The notes under the pieces: model-generated
The model's input: the letters and a program-made list of their open reading frames with translations, nothing else
Told to the model about the DNA's origin: nothing
Database searches by the model: none
DNA from: Saprospiraceae bacterium
Lineage (GTDB): Bacteria; Bacteroidota; Bacteroidia; Chitinophagales; Saprospiraceae
Direction: 5' to 3'
DNA length: 64,000 nt
NCBI GenBank assembly: GCA_016717105.1
Contig: JADKGF010000004.1
Location: 1 to 64,000, forward strand
Position numbers and translations under genes: made by a program
Shown here: positions 19,862 through 29,732 of the stretch, in pieces
How positions within the stretch are numbered: position 1 is the first letter of the stretch
Layout of the letters: each line of letters starts with the position of its first letter

Positions 19862-20311
19862 ATGAATCTAAATTATCACTGTGTCCAGATAGAATTCGGC
19901 ACACCAGAATTTGATGAAGCTTTGCATCTACGAGACCTTGTCTTGCGAAAACCTCTGAAAATGGAATTTAACCCTGAAGACATAGCCACAGAATACGATT
20001 CATTCCATATCGCCTGTTATCACAATGTTACCAACGAACTTGGCGCATTTTTGATCTTAAAGCCTGGATCTGATGATAAACTCAAAATGAGACAGGTAGC
20101 TGTCCATCCAGAACTTCAATCTCAAGGCCTTGGATCATTTTTGGTAAATGAAAGCGAAAAATTTGCACATTACAAAGGATTTAAGGTTATAGAACTTCAC
20201 GCTAGGGACACAGCAGTAGAATTTTACAAAAAAGCAGGTTATGCAATTCGCGGAGAATGCTTCAAAGAAGTCGGTATAGATCATTATTTTATGTATAAAG
20301 AATTATCATAA
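19862..20311 (+). CDS. GNAT family N-acetyltransferase
   Basis: A 149-residue cytosolic acetyltransferase. The acetyl-CoA binding motif is seen at about 78-100 (RQVAVHPELQSQGLGSFLV, with the QGLG loop), followed by ELHARDTAVEFYKKAGY, the C-terminal beta-bulge motif of ElaA/RimI-like enzymes. It begins 14 bases after the DUF4249 gene, but no functional link is evident. Acceptor substrate unknown. Confidence 0.8.
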   Translation: MNLNYHCVQIEFGTPEFDEALHLRDLVLRKPLKMEFNPEDIATEYDSFHIACYHNVTNELGAFLILKPGSDDKLKMRQVAVHPELQSQGLGSFLVNESEKFAHYKGFKVIELHARDTAVEFYKKAGYAIRGECFKEVGIDHYFMYKELS

Positions 20312-20444
20312 TATAAAATGTCACTACAAATATTACGATCAAAAATTCGTTTTATTTTTTTATCTCCAATAAATGAGCATAAAATAACTTATTAATATTT
20401 TTTGAATTCACCTTTTTTCCTTTTCTTGCAGCAAAATATAATTC

Positions 20445-21176
20445 ATGCACAGAGATATACAAAAGTGGTACAGCCCTACCCTAAATAAGGAAATGGAAAT
20501 AGTCGAGTATGGTCATTTCGGGCCAGCCATCCTATTATTACCTACAGCAGCCGCGGACTATCTCGAATATGAACGATTTTTACTCATAGATTCTATCGCT
20601 CAATACATAGATAGTGGTAAAGTAAAAGTGTATTCTATCAATTCTATCAATAATGAAAGTTGGTTGAATAATAAATTGGATGGTCGTAGCAAGGTAGTAA
20701 GACACAATCAGTTCAACCACTATGTGTACAATGAAGTAGTGCCATTTATAAAAGGAAGGACTAGCAAGGATACACCGATCATTACTTGTGGTGCTTCATT
20801 TGGTGCGCTTCATGCAGCCAATCTATTTTTCAAAAATCCTTGGGCGATCAGAGGCTGCATAGCTATGTCCGGTTTGTACGATTTGGGACAATATACTAAG
20901 AGTTACTGGGACGAAGATTGTTATTGGAATAGTCCGCTTCATTACCTGAAAGACTTACAAGATGAAAACCATCTGAATACCATTAGAAGTTCGCAACACA
21001 TCCATATCCTCACAGGATCAGGAGATTATGAAGATCCAAGTGGCTCTCGTTATATCTCAGGCTTGCTCAATCACAGGAATATTCCACATGATCTGGACAT
21101 CTGGGGCTATGATATCAAGCATGACTGGCCAACATGGCGTGCGATGATGCCTTACCTTTTGGAAACAAAATTTTAA
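20445..21176 (+). CDS. Alpha/beta-hydrolase esterase-like protein
   Basis: A 243-residue protein of the putative esterase (EstA/esterase D-like) group. The nucleophile elbow GASFGALHA (about 120-128) follows the GxSxG rule with serine 122. An acidic residue in TGSGDYEDPSG and the histidine in KHDWPTWR near the end complete a plausible triad. There is no signal peptide, so it should be cytosolic. Proteins of this type often carry an enterochelin-esterase-like fold; natural substrate not deducible. It is convergent with mfd, with only 6 bases between the genes. Confidence 0.7.
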   Translation: MHRDIQKWYSPTLNKEMEIVEYGHFGPAILLLPTAAADYLEYERFLLIDSIAQYIDSGKVKVYSINSINNESWLNNKLDGRSKVVRHNQFNHYVYNEVVPFIKGRTSKDTPIITCGASFGALHAANLFFKNPWAIRGCIAMSGLYDLGQYTKSYWDEDCYWNSPLHYLKDLQDENHLNTIRSSQHIHILTGSGDYEDPSGSRYISGLLNHRNIPHDLDIWGYDIKHDWPTWRAMMPYLLETKF

Positions 21177-21182
21177 TAAAAA

Positions 21183-24100
21183 TCAAAGTTGAATTTTAGA
21201 GACGATCTCTTCTAGGATTCCTCTAGCTTCTTTGAGTGTCTTTACATTTTCTTTGGACATGATGAGATGGTTATTGGATTGCTTCATCGTCAACCCACGG
21301 ATATGACCTGTCACAGACATATATTGCATTATCTGTTGAAAAGTTGGTGTCTCAAAAAAGATAGATTGTGGATTGGAGATAAAATAACTATTCATCTTCC
21401 TGTTTTTCAAGACGATACGTTCGAAACCAAGTTTTTTAGCTAAAGTACGGATACGCAATCCATCAAACAATTCATTAACCTGAGTCGGTACTGTACCAAA
21501 TCTATCTTTCAGCATATTGCCAAATTTTACAATATCCTCTTCTGCATCTATTTTATCCAGTTCGGTATATAGCGTCAGACGTTCCTGAATATTGGATACA
21601 TAGCTATCAGGTATCAGCATCTCGATATCAGTATCTATATCTACATCCCGAACAAATATTTTCTTCAATGAGTTTTCAGTTTCGAATAGCTCTTTATAGT
21701 CAGTTTCTTTCAATTCAATGACGGCTTCCTCCAGGATTTTCTGATATGTTTCATAGCCAATGTCCGCAATAAACCCACTTTGTTCTGCACCAAGTAAATT
21801 GCCAGCACCACGTATATCCATGTCCTTCATCGCAATCTGAAATCCCGAACCCAAGTCTGAAAATTCTTCCAATGTTTTGAGCCTTTTTCTTGCTTCAGAT
21901 GTGAGTACTGATAATGGTGGTGCAAAAAGATAACAAAACGCCCGTTTATTGGATCTCCCTACTCTGCCACGCAATTGATGCAGATCACTCATACCGAACT
22001 GATGCGCATTGTTGATCAGCATCGTATTAGCATTCGGTATATCCAATCCAGTTTCTATGATATTGGTACACACCAAGACATCATATTTTCCATCTATAAA
22101 GGATAAAAGTGTATTTTCGAGGTCGTGAGCTTCCATTTGTCCATGTGCTACAGCTACATCTACATCGGGACATAATGATCGCACAAGGTCTGCCATTTCA
22201 TACAAACTCTTCACCCTATTGTGTACAAAAAAGACCTGACCTCCACGTTGCACCTCATAATAAATAGCTTCTTTGACCAATTCATCACTAAACACTCTAC
22301 GTTCGGTATAAATCGGCTGCCTGTTCGGTGGTGGCGTACGGATGATAGATAGATCTCTTGCAGCCATCAGTGAGAATTGCAAGGTACGCGGTATCGGTGT
22401 TGCTGTCAATGTCAGTGTATCAACATTCACCTGAATACTTCGCAATTTTTCCTTTGCAGCTACGCCAAATTTTTGTTCTTCATCAATAATGAGCAGTCCT
22501 AAATTTTTGAATTTCAAACTTTTATTAAGTAAAGCATGGGTACCAATCAGAATCTCGACTTTGCCATCCTCAGCACCTTTGAAAACTTCATTTTTCTCCT
22601 TAGTACTTCGAAATCTATTGATATACTCTACGGTAGCACCAAACTCCTTGAGTCTGTCTGAGAATGTCTTATAGTGTTGCAATGCCAAAATGGTCGTAGG
22701 TACCAAAATCACAACTTGTTTACCTGAAACGACGGCTTTGAACGCTGCTCGGATAGCTACCTCGGTCTTTCCAAATCCCACATCGCCACAGATCAGCCTA
22801 TCCATTGGATATTCGCGCTCCATGTCCGTTTTAACATCCTGAGTAGCTGTCAATTGGTCAGGAGTATCTTCATAAATAAAAGATGCTTCAAGTTCTGTTT
22901 GTAAATATCCGTCAGGCGGAAAAGCAAATCCCTTTGATGCTTTACGTTGTGCGTACAATTTGATCAATTCTCTTGCGATATCCTTTACTTTGGCTTTGGT
23001 CTTGCGCTTGAGTGCCTTCCAAGCATCACCACCTATTTTGTTAAGTTTGGGTTCGGTGCCATCTTTTCCAACATAACGCGATATTTTGTGCAGCGAATTG
23101 ATACCAACATAAAGAATATCATTGTTTTGGTAAATAAGCCGTACAGTCTCTTGCTTGTGTCCATTGATATCGATTGTTTCTAATCCCGAATATCTACCTA
23201 TACCATGATCTATATGAGTCACATAATCACCAGGCTGAAGTTCCTTAAGCATTTTTAGGCTGATCGCCATATCTTCTGTAAATCCCTGCTTGAGTTTATA
23301 CCTATGGAATCGCTCAAATATCTGATGATCTGTATAACAAGCCACTTTATTGACATGGTCTATAAAACCAGCGTGCACCGACTTATTTAGCGGATGAAAC
23401 TGTACGCTTACACCCATATCTTCAAAGATATTGTAAAAACGCTCTATTTGTTTTGGATTGTCCGTAAAGATGTAATTGACATATTCTTTAGCGGTATTTT
23501 CTTTTAGGTTTTCAATTAGAAGATTGAAGTTTTTATTGAAAGATGGCTGGGCCGATGCTTCGAAGGTAATCGTGTTTTGAGCCTTAAAATATTGGGATTT
23601 CGACAGCAAAAGTGTATTATAATCCGATATTTCGCTGATGATTTCCTGCGGATAAATAAATGCCCGCTCATTAAACACTTCTTGCAACTCTTCTTCAGAC
23701 TTTACAGTAATGCTTTGAGCATAAATCTCTGTTTTCTCAAAACAAATTTGCAGCTTATCCACCAACATATCTGGCTCGGCGACCCAAACGCATGTATCAG
23801 GTGCAAAGACTTTGAAGATGCTTATTTTCTGGTCCTGCTTGAACTTATTATTGATATTGGGAATGATAGAAACTGATGCAATATCTTGTACTGATAGCTG
23901 CGTCGTTGGATTGAATGTACGAATACTTTCTACTTCAATGTCAAACATTTCGATTCTGTAAGGCCAGTCATTTCCATAGCTAAAAATATCAATAATACCG
24001 CCACGTATAGAAAACTGTCCCGGCTGATAGACAAATTCAACTCTATCGAATCCATACATCACCAATAATTCTATCATGGTATTGATATCCAAGGTTGCAT

Positions 24101-24551
24101 TTTTTTCGATGCTTATCTTGTCTTTATCAAGCAAAGTTGGATCTACAGCTTTCTCAAAAATGGCTTCGGGATACGAAACTAGGATTTGATTTTTGCCTTT
24201 AGCACTATGGATTTTATTAATAGTTTCCGTTCGGATCAGCACATTGTTCTTGTCCAATTCGTCATACTGCAATGGTCGCTTAAATGAATCAGGAAAGAAG
24301 TGAATTGTCTTATTTTCGAAGATAGATTGAAGCGTATTTTGCACATAAGCTGCAGCTTCTTTGTCCGATGCTATGTAGATGTGCGATCTTTTCTGATTTA
24401 GAAAAGCTCCTGAAAGCACAAAGCAGTCCAAGGCACCGACGATACCCTTCAGCTGCACACAATCAGGCAATTCACCTGATGATAAATAATTGATTTCTTT
24501 TATCTGTGGATTACCTTCGTATAATCCGATCAGCTCCTGAATATTGCTCAC
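21183..24551 (-). CDS. Transcription-repair coupling factor Mfd
   Basis: A 1122-residue ATP-dependent translocase that removes stalled RNA polymerase and recruits UvrA to lesions. The order is a UvrB-like N-terminal part (about 1-350), the RNA-polymerase-interacting Tudor/CarD-like domain (about 434-470, GDYVTHIDHGIGRYSGLE), the helicase motor with GDVGFGKTE (about 587) and DEEQKFG (about 688), ITATP-equivalent TLTATPIPRTLQFSL, QLRGRVGR, and the C-terminal TRCF domain. Length is normal. GTG at 24551 is the start. It is last in a likely operon with an M1 aminopeptidase and a small protein. Confidence 0.95.
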   Translation of the reverse strand: MSNIQELIGLYEGNPQIKEINYLSSGELPDCVQLKGIVGALDCFVLSGAFLNQKRSHIYIASDKEAAAYVQNTLQSIFENKTIHFFPDSFKRPLQYDELDKNNVLIRTETINKIHSAKGKNQILVSYPEAIFEKAVDPTLLDKDKISIEKNATLDINTMIELLVMYGFDRVEFVYQPGQFSIRGGIIDIFSYGNDWPYRIEMFDIEVESIRTFNPTTQLSVQDIASVSIIPNINNKFKQDQKISIFKVFAPDTCVWVAEPDMLVDKLQICFEKTEIYAQSITVKSEEELQEVFNERAFIYPQEIISEISDYNTLLLSKSQYFKAQNTITFEASAQPSFNKNFNLLIENLKENTAKEYVNYIFTDNPKQIERFYNIFEDMGVSVQFHPLNKSVHAGFIDHVNKVACYTDHQIFERFHRYKLKQGFTEDMAISLKMLKELQPGDYVTHIDHGIGRYSGLETIDINGHKQETVRLIYQNNDILYVGINSLHKISRYVGKDGTEPKLNKIGGDAWKALKRKTKAKVKDIARELIKLYAQRKASKGFAFPPDGYLQTELEASFIYEDTPDQLTATQDVKTDMEREYPMDRLICGDVGFGKTEVAIRAAFKAVVSGKQVVILVPTTILALQHYKTFSDRLKEFGATVEYINRFRSTKEKNEVFKGAEDGKVEILIGTHALLNKSLKFKNLGLLIIDEEQKFGVAAKEKLRSIQVNVDTLTLTATPIPRTLQFSLMAARDLSIIRTPPPNRQPIYTERRVFSDELVKEAIYYEVQRGGQVFFVHNRVKSLYEMADLVRSLCPDVDVAVAHGQMEAHDLENTLLSFIDGKYDVLVCTNIIETGLDIPNANTMLINNAHQFGMSDLHQLRGRVGRSNKRAFCYLFAPPLSVLTSEARKRLKTLEEFSDLGSGFQIAMKDMDIRGAGNLLGAEQSGFIADIGYETYQKILEEAVIELKETDYKELFETENSLKKIFVRDVDIDTDIEMLIPDSYVSNIQERLTLYTELDKIDAEEDIVKFGNMLKDRFGTVPTQVNELFDGLRIRTLAKKLGFERIVLKNRKMNSYFISNPQSIFFETPTFQQIMQYMSVTGHIRGLTMKQSNNHLIMSKENVKTLKEARGILEEIVSKIQL

Positions 24552-24630
24552 AAGGCAAAGATAAGGTTAAATTTGATATTCAAAAGTATGAAATACTGAA
24601 AGATAAAATTTCTGACTCGCCAAATACAAA

Positions 24631-24927
24631 TTATTTAATACCCTCATATTTTTCTATTAAGGTGGCATTTTGCTCATTTTTAGAAATATCACTGATTATT
24701 TTTTTTAATAAATCGTTCAATGATTCTAATTCGGCATTAGGGTTAGTTTCTTTGATTTTGCGGACATCTTCAGCCATCTTGATCAATGTGGTCATAGCAA
24801 GATATTTCCTATAAATATTTCCATCTTTGTTGGCTGCAATCTTTTCTAAAAATCTAGCCGATCTTTCAAGGACTTTAGCATCTTTATTCAACAGAAATTC
24901 TTGATATACTGTGTAAAAATCCACCAT
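24631..24927 (-). CDS. Small conserved-looking helical protein of unknown function
   Basis: A 98-residue, probably all-helical, soluble protein (VYQEFLLNKDAKVLERSARF, DISKNEQNATLIEKYEGIK) with no recognised motif, signal peptide or membrane segment. The ATG lies 4 bases after the stop of the aminopeptidase gene and 79 bases before mfd, so it is the middle gene of a three-gene unit. The tight spacing and coding character make a real gene likely. Confidence 0.65.
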   Translation of the reverse strand: MVDFYTVYQEFLLNKDAKVLERSARFLEKIAANKDGNIYRKYLAMTTLIKMAEDVRKIKETNPNAELESLNDLLKKIISDISKNEQNATLIEKYEGIK

Positions 24928-24931
24928 ATAA

Positions 24932-27226
24932 TTAATATTGATAGATGCCGCTTTTTTTTTCTAAATAATCTAAATTTTCTTCCGATGCTTCAGTCATCAT
25001 ACCTGCAATTGTGCTTGCCAAGTAATCAGATTCATCGTTTTTAAAATTTTGTATATAAGATGCCTTATTTTCTGTATCTAATTGGCCCATAACTTCTAAT
25101 GCAATTTGTAATACAGGATATGCTCTTTCGCCTTTTAATATCAATTTACAAAGTGATTGTGGATCAAAGTCTTCTACATTTAACAACTTAATTAATGCTT
25201 CTTTTCTTACTTCAGAATGCGGATCTACGAGTACCATTTCTTGCAACTGATCCACATATGTAGCAGCCAAACTGTCTGGAATCATACCTATACCCATCAC
25301 TCTGAAGAAATAAAACTTCTCTTTCAGCAAAGGTTTTATCAAATCAAAGTTGCCATCATTGGTGCTGCTCAGGGCAATCATCTTATCCATAAAATTTTGG
25401 GAATATAGAAATTGTGCTTTGTATTCCGCTGGTGTTTTGTTTTCATTTATAAGTCCTAACAATACGTTTTTGCCGTCTAATACATAGGTCACTGGATCCG
25501 CTTTCAGATCTTCGATAAGCAATCTATCTTCATTTTCGTCAATGACTACTGGATGGTAACTAACACTGCCATCACCATAATAAATAGCCACGTCAAGCGG
25601 TAGTCGGAAATTTTTATAAAAACCTTCCGGAGCATTCGACATATCTGTTTCTATAAGCAAAACCTTATTTTCTTTATTGTAGGTATATTTTATATTCAGC
25701 TGCGGATGTCCTGAATTAAGAAACCATTGATCAAAAAACCACTGCAGGTCTTCACCTGTAGTATCTTCAAATGCCAAACGCAATTCATCTACTTCGACTG
25801 CAGTGAAAGCATTGTCCGTCAGATACTTATTTAGCGAAGCAAAGAAAGCTTCATCACCCACATAATTTCGTAACATATGCAGTACCAAACCACCTTTATT
25901 ATAACTGTGTGCGTCAAACATTTGTCCTTTATCATCATAGTAATAATGTATCAAAGGATGCGCTCCTGTTCCAAAAACTTGCCCAAAATAGCCGTTCATT
26001 TCGTTCATTCTATGGTACTCAGCCCTGTCTTTACCGTATTTATGTTCAAACCAAAGGTATTCTGCATAGTTGGCAAATCCTTCATTTAGTGTAAGGTTGG
26101 ACCAATCTTCGCACGTCACCAAATCCCCAAACCAATGGTGCATCATTTCATGTGCTACGATGTAGTCATTGTCATTATCTATCAGTTCCCGTTCAGTCTT
26201 CTGCACCATATCGCTAAAAACTACAGCACCTGTATTTTCCATTGCGCCTGATACAAATTCATCAACAACTACTTGTCCGTATTTGTCCCAAGGATATGGA
26301 TATTTGAGCCTATTTGAAAAAAATCCTAACATTTCAGGTGTATGGTTAAATATTTTTTTGGCGTATTTACCAAATCCTTTCCCAACCATATAATGAAGCG
26401 GAATTTTATTCCATTCCTCTACTTCTTCATCAAATTCGCCAACTGCAATCATGGCCAAATAAGGCGCATGTGGCAATTCCTGCTTCCAATAATCAGTACG
26501 AGTGCCATCAGTATTCTTTGTACTTGATATTTTTTTACCATTCGATAGCGTCAAATATTTGTCATCCACTGTCAGAATGATTTCTTGGGTAAATCTTTCA
26601 TTAGGTTTGTCAAAAGTGGGAAACCATCGGCTATTATTTTCTGTCTCGCCTTGTGTCCATATCTGTGTTGGTTTTTCAGGATCCAAGTCAAGTGGATCTA
26701 TAAAAAATAAACCTTTATCTGATGTAATGGCATCACTTCCACTTTCCACATTCTCATTAGGTTTGGCAGTATAGGCAATATGTACATCAAACTGCTCTTC
26801 TTTGGTATATGTCCGATCCAGGGTTACGACCAAGCGAGATTCATCATAAGTATAGGTCAATATTTTATCAGAATTTGCCAAACTTACTTTATGAATGTCA
26901 AATCCCACTGCGTCAAGTGTGATCTGATTTATAGATTTGAAGTACGGCTTGATAGTAAGATCTGCAATACCCAAAACATGTTGTTTCGTCCAATCAAATT
27001 TTAAATTCAACTTCGTATGAATAATATCATAAACCAAAGTCGCTGAACTACGATAGATTGCTGGTAAAGAATCAACAGCATTTGCCACATCTGTGATCAC
27101 CAAAGTATCTAGGAGTTCTTCTTGAAAATCACCTTGTGGTGCGGTGTAAATAATATCTTTTTTGGAGCTGCAAGCGCTAATTAAAATCAAAGAAACCAGT
27201 AGAAATGGTCGATATAAATGATTCAT
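24932..27226 (-). CDS. M1 family aminopeptidase, lipoprotein
   Basis: A 764-residue zinc aminopeptidase. ATG at 27226 gives MNHLYRPFLLVSLILISACS, a lipoprotein signal with the cysteine near residue 19; an in-frame TTG at 27280 is rejected because it lies in the promoter. The M1 signatures are present: GAMEN (about 325) for the free N-terminus and HEMMHHWFGD with a downstream NEGFANYAEYLW for zinc (about 360-395). The C-terminal 150 residues are HEAT-like helices. It should trim peptides at the cell envelope. It is first gene of the unit that continues to mfd. Confidence 0.9.
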   Translation of the reverse strand: MNHLYRPFLLVSLILISACSSKKDIIYTAPQGDFQEELLDTLVITDVANAVDSLPAIYRSSATLVYDIIHTKLNLKFDWTKQHVLGIADLTIKPYFKSINQITLDAVGFDIHKVSLANSDKILTYTYDESRLVVTLDRTYTKEEQFDVHIAYTAKPNENVESGSDAITSDKGLFFIDPLDLDPEKPTQIWTQGETENNSRWFPTFDKPNERFTQEIILTVDDKYLTLSNGKKISSTKNTDGTRTDYWKQELPHAPYLAMIAVGEFDEEVEEWNKIPLHYMVGKGFGKYAKKIFNHTPEMLGFFSNRLKYPYPWDKYGQVVVDEFVSGAMENTGAVVFSDMVQKTERELIDNDNDYIVAHEMMHHWFGDLVTCEDWSNLTLNEGFANYAEYLWFEHKYGKDRAEYHRMNEMNGYFGQVFGTGAHPLIHYYYDDKGQMFDAHSYNKGGLVLHMLRNYVGDEAFFASLNKYLTDNAFTAVEVDELRLAFEDTTGEDLQWFFDQWFLNSGHPQLNIKYTYNKENKVLLIETDMSNAPEGFYKNFRLPLDVAIYYGDGSVSYHPVVIDENEDRLLIEDLKADPVTYVLDGKNVLLGLINENKTPAEYKAQFLYSQNFMDKMIALSSTNDGNFDLIKPLLKEKFYFFRVMGIGMIPDSLAATYVDQLQEMVLVDPHSEVRKEALIKLLNVEDFDPQSLCKLILKGERAYPVLQIALEVMGQLDTENKASYIQNFKNDESDYLASTIAGMMTEASEENLDYLEKKSGIYQY

Positions 27227-27252
27227 ACTAAAATGCTGTTGTAAAATGGTTG

Positions 27253-27287
27253 CAAAGCTAATAAAAACGAGGCTATCCAATGCAAAA
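27253..27287 (-). promoter_or_regulatory. Promoter of the aminopeptidase-mfd unit
   Basis: On the minus strand TAGCTTTG (27253-27260 complement) is an exact -7 element; TTTTG (27283-27287 complement) lies 22 bases upstream and a TTG 17 bases upstream, slightly off the usual 19-21. Predicted start near 27246, about 20 bases before the ATG. Confidence 0.45.
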
Positions 27288-27391
27288 GTCTCATTGTATC
27301 AGAAAAAATATCTATGAAATAGTAAAATCTGTAGGATTTCTAATAATTTTATACCCTATATTAATCTACCATTCTAAAATGATTATTTCCA

Positions 27392-28084
27392 ATGATAAAG
27401 AAATTATTAGAAGATCTTATTCACACAATATTTCCAGATTTATGTCTTGCATGCAGTAAATTGCCTAAGGCCGCAGAAGCTTCATTTTGTGTCGAATGCC
27501 TACATAAAATGCCTTATACAGACCATTTTATTATCAAAGACAATGCTGTTACCAATCACTTACGCGGCAGGATCAACCTAGTCCATGGAGCGGCAATCTT
27601 GTATTTTAGAGAAGGAAGTTTTGTGCGCAATATGCTTCACCAGCTCAAATATAAAGGCAGGCGTGAGATAGGCGAAGTGATGGGCGAGATAGGTGCTAGA
27701 AAAATGCTTGAATCACCATTTTATAACATACCAGATATCATAATACCTGTGCCAGTACACCCCAAAAAAGTAAGAAAACGTGGATATAACCAAAGTACTA
27801 TTTTTGGTCTAGCAGTCAGTCAAGGAACAGGAATTCCTTTTAATGACAAGATCATAATCAAGTCGATGGAATCTGATTCGCAAACCGGAAAATCCAGAAC
27901 CGATAGAGTTATGAATGTCTCTAAAGTATTCGAAATCGCGCAAAAAGAAACATTGCAAAATAAACATGTACTGATCGTCGATGATGTGATAACTACTGGT
28001 GCGACTTTAGAAGCTTGTTGTCTCAAGGCTTTGGAAGCTGGAGCTTCTAAAATATCTATCTTATGCATTGCCGCTACTGGGTAA
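27392..28084 (+). CDS. ComF family phosphoribosyltransferase-like protein
   Basis: A 230-residue cytosolic protein. The N-terminus carries four cysteines in two pairs (CLACSK and CVEC, about 18-38), a zinc-ribbon-like feature of ComF. The C-terminal half is a type I phosphoribosyltransferase fold with LIVDDVITTGATLEACC (about 194-210) as the PRPP loop. ComF proteins are linked to DNA uptake and competence, where they are thought to act with the PriA helicase; their enzymatic activity is not proven. Single gene here. Confidence 0.85.
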   Translation: MIKKLLEDLIHTIFPDLCLACSKLPKAAEASFCVECLHKMPYTDHFIIKDNAVTNHLRGRINLVHGAAILYFREGSFVRNMLHQLKYKGRREIGEVMGEIGARKMLESPFYNIPDIIIPVPVHPKKVRKRGYNQSTIFGLAVSQGTGIPFNDKIIIKSMESDSQTGKSRTDRVMNVSKVFEIAQKETLQNKHVLIVDDVITTGATLEACCLKALEAGASKISILCIAATG

Positions 28085-28133
28085 TTTTTTTTCATATTTT
28101 TTCATAAAATATTAAATTTCAGCAATAAAAACA

Positions 28134-28163
28134 TTGATATAATATATAATATGTTTATCTTTG
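28134..28163 (+). promoter_or_regulatory. Promoter of the 28191 membrane protein gene
   Basis: TTG (28134-28136), 19 bases, then TATCTTTG (28156-28163) is a full Bacteroidota promoter match. The start would be near 28170, with the ATG at 28191 about 20 bases downstream. The in-frame TTG at 28161 lies within the -7 box and so cannot be the translation start. Confidence 0.6.
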
Positions 28164-28190
28164 CAAGATAATTGCATAAAATATACACTT

Positions 28191-28793
28191 ATGGCAGATG
28201 ATATGACTCCTTACATTCGCGAAAATAAAAGCCAGAAAATTCAGGATATTGTCACAGAAACCGAAAATGCATTTCAACATGAAGGCAATATCACACTAGG
28301 CGAGTCTAAAAGAATAGAGCTGATCCGCAAAATGAAACAGGACACCGACAAGCGTGAGTACATGATGATGTTTAATGCGCTGATGATCGGTCTGACCATT
28401 ATCTCTACTGCTCATTTTGTGGTATTTGGTAGCATTTTTGCTTTGGTTTCGATCCTACTTTGCTTAGTCTATTTTGTATATATCCGCAAGCGACTGACTA
28501 CTGCTACGTTAAATCTTACGGAACATAAAAACAACTTTGACCGCTACTTATGGGAAGGCTTCTACCTTAAGGAAATGCGTTATTCGGCTGTAAAACTCGC
28601 GTATTTTATCTTTTTTCCGCTTTTATTAGTATTTACCACTGACCTGATTTCTGATGAACGGATCACGTTTTGGTTGGGCATCCTGATCGCAGCGGCTATC
28701 AGCAGTATCGGCTGGCTTATCTTCTTCTCAGATGATAAAAATGTGCTAGAAAGCATAGAATCAGAACTGAAATCTTTGGAGTTTTTGGGGTAA
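28191..28793 (+). CDS. Four-helix membrane protein of unknown function
   Basis: A 200-residue protein with a charged cytosolic N-terminal part (about 1-55, coil-like), two closely spaced transmembrane helices (about 60-103), a soluble helical linker and two more (about 145-185), ending in a charged helix. No known domain was recognised. It has its own good promoter and stands alone. ATG 28191 is chosen over an in-frame TTG at 28161 on promoter grounds. Confidence 0.65.
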   Translation: MADDMTPYIRENKSQKIQDIVTETENAFQHEGNITLGESKRIELIRKMKQDTDKREYMMMFNALMIGLTIISTAHFVVFGSIFALVSILLCLVYFVYIRKRLTTATLNLTEHKNNFDRYLWEGFYLKEMRYSAVKLAYFIFFPLLLVFTTDLISDERITFWLGILIAAAISSIGWLIFFSDDKNVLESIESELKSLEFLG

Positions 28794-29111
28794 AAAATTT
28801 GCTTTACTTTATTTTAAATTCTTTCATAGCCATTAATGGCAGGAAGAACCCGTTTGTCATATCATATTTTGTATGGTTTGACTGAATGATGATTGTGATA
28901 AAAGTCGCTGCGGGTACTTTGTGTGATTATTTTCATTACACTTAAGTATAAAACGTCACAAGGCTCCATGATTTGTCGTTATATTTGTAAAAGCAAATAA
29001 CAATCTTCATATTCAAAAATTTGCTAAGGTAAATTTTATTGTATTAATTGAATAGGACATGTAAATGATTTTTCATTTCAAAGTAGCATAAACCTTTAAA
29101 CTATTTGAATA
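28794..29111. other. Non-coding gap with AT-rich sequence
   Basis: No open frame with coding character. A perfect 12-base palindrome GCCATTAATGGC (28829-28840) and a lone -7-like TATATTTG (28979-28986, no -33 partner) are present. The following gene may start from here. Nothing else recognised. Confidence 0.35.
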
Positions 29112-29621
29112 ATGAGATTTATATTATTAATAGTAATTATCACCTTTAATTTTAGCTTGATATCGCAAAATTTGAGATTAGATATAGTAAAAGACTTGGC
29201 AGGCATTAATTACGTAGTATTAAGTGATTATGGTAAAAAAAGAATTTTAGATACAATTGTAAAATACGCATACGATGTTAAAATTATTGATTTTTTAATT
29301 TTAGATGAGTCCAATATTTTGTATATATCAGAAGATGATTTTTCTTTTTTTTATCAAAAATTTAATAAATTAAATGGCCAATGGAAAGAATCGAATACTT
29401 CAGGTGTTTTATCAGGTAATAATAAATGGGTATCTTATAAGGATCCAAAACTTGATTGGAGACCTAAAACATTTAAAATATTGAAGGAAGATTTGGTTAG
29501 TATTAGAAAAGGAGATACAGAAATTATCAAGGATTGTAATCAATTCAAAACAGAAAGAGAAGCCTGGTTAAAACAAGTAGAGTTTGATTATGAGCAATAT
29601 TTAAAATCCAAAAAAAATTAA
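29112..29621 (+). CDS. Hypothetical secreted protein
   Basis: A 169-residue protein with a signal peptide (MRFILLIVIITFNFSLISQ). The mature part is hydrophilic and lysine-rich, ending EQYLKSKKN, with no cysteines beyond one and no recognised domain. Base composition is even more AT-rich than the surroundings (runs of T and A), like the next two genes, suggesting an accessory stretch. Function unknown. Confidence 0.55.
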   Translation: MRFILLIVIITFNFSLISQNLRLDIVKDLAGINYVVLSDYGKKRILDTIVKYAYDVKIIDFLILDESNILYISEDDFSFFYQKFNKLNGQWKESNTSGVLSGNNKWVSYKDPKLDWRPKTFKILKEDLVSIRKGDTEIIKDCNQFKTEREAWLKQVEFDYEQYLKSKKN

Positions 29622-29732
29622 ACAATGAAATACCCATATCCGATAAAACATTTTATAATCATCGAGATGCATTGCCCCTAAATGAATGAACAGCTAAAAA
29701 TTAGAATCTTATTATAAATCAATCACAAACTT

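Noticed and set aside
28829..28840. Perfect palindrome GCCATTAATGGC as a regulatory site
   Set aside because: It is 12 bases long with no promoter next to it; could be chance.
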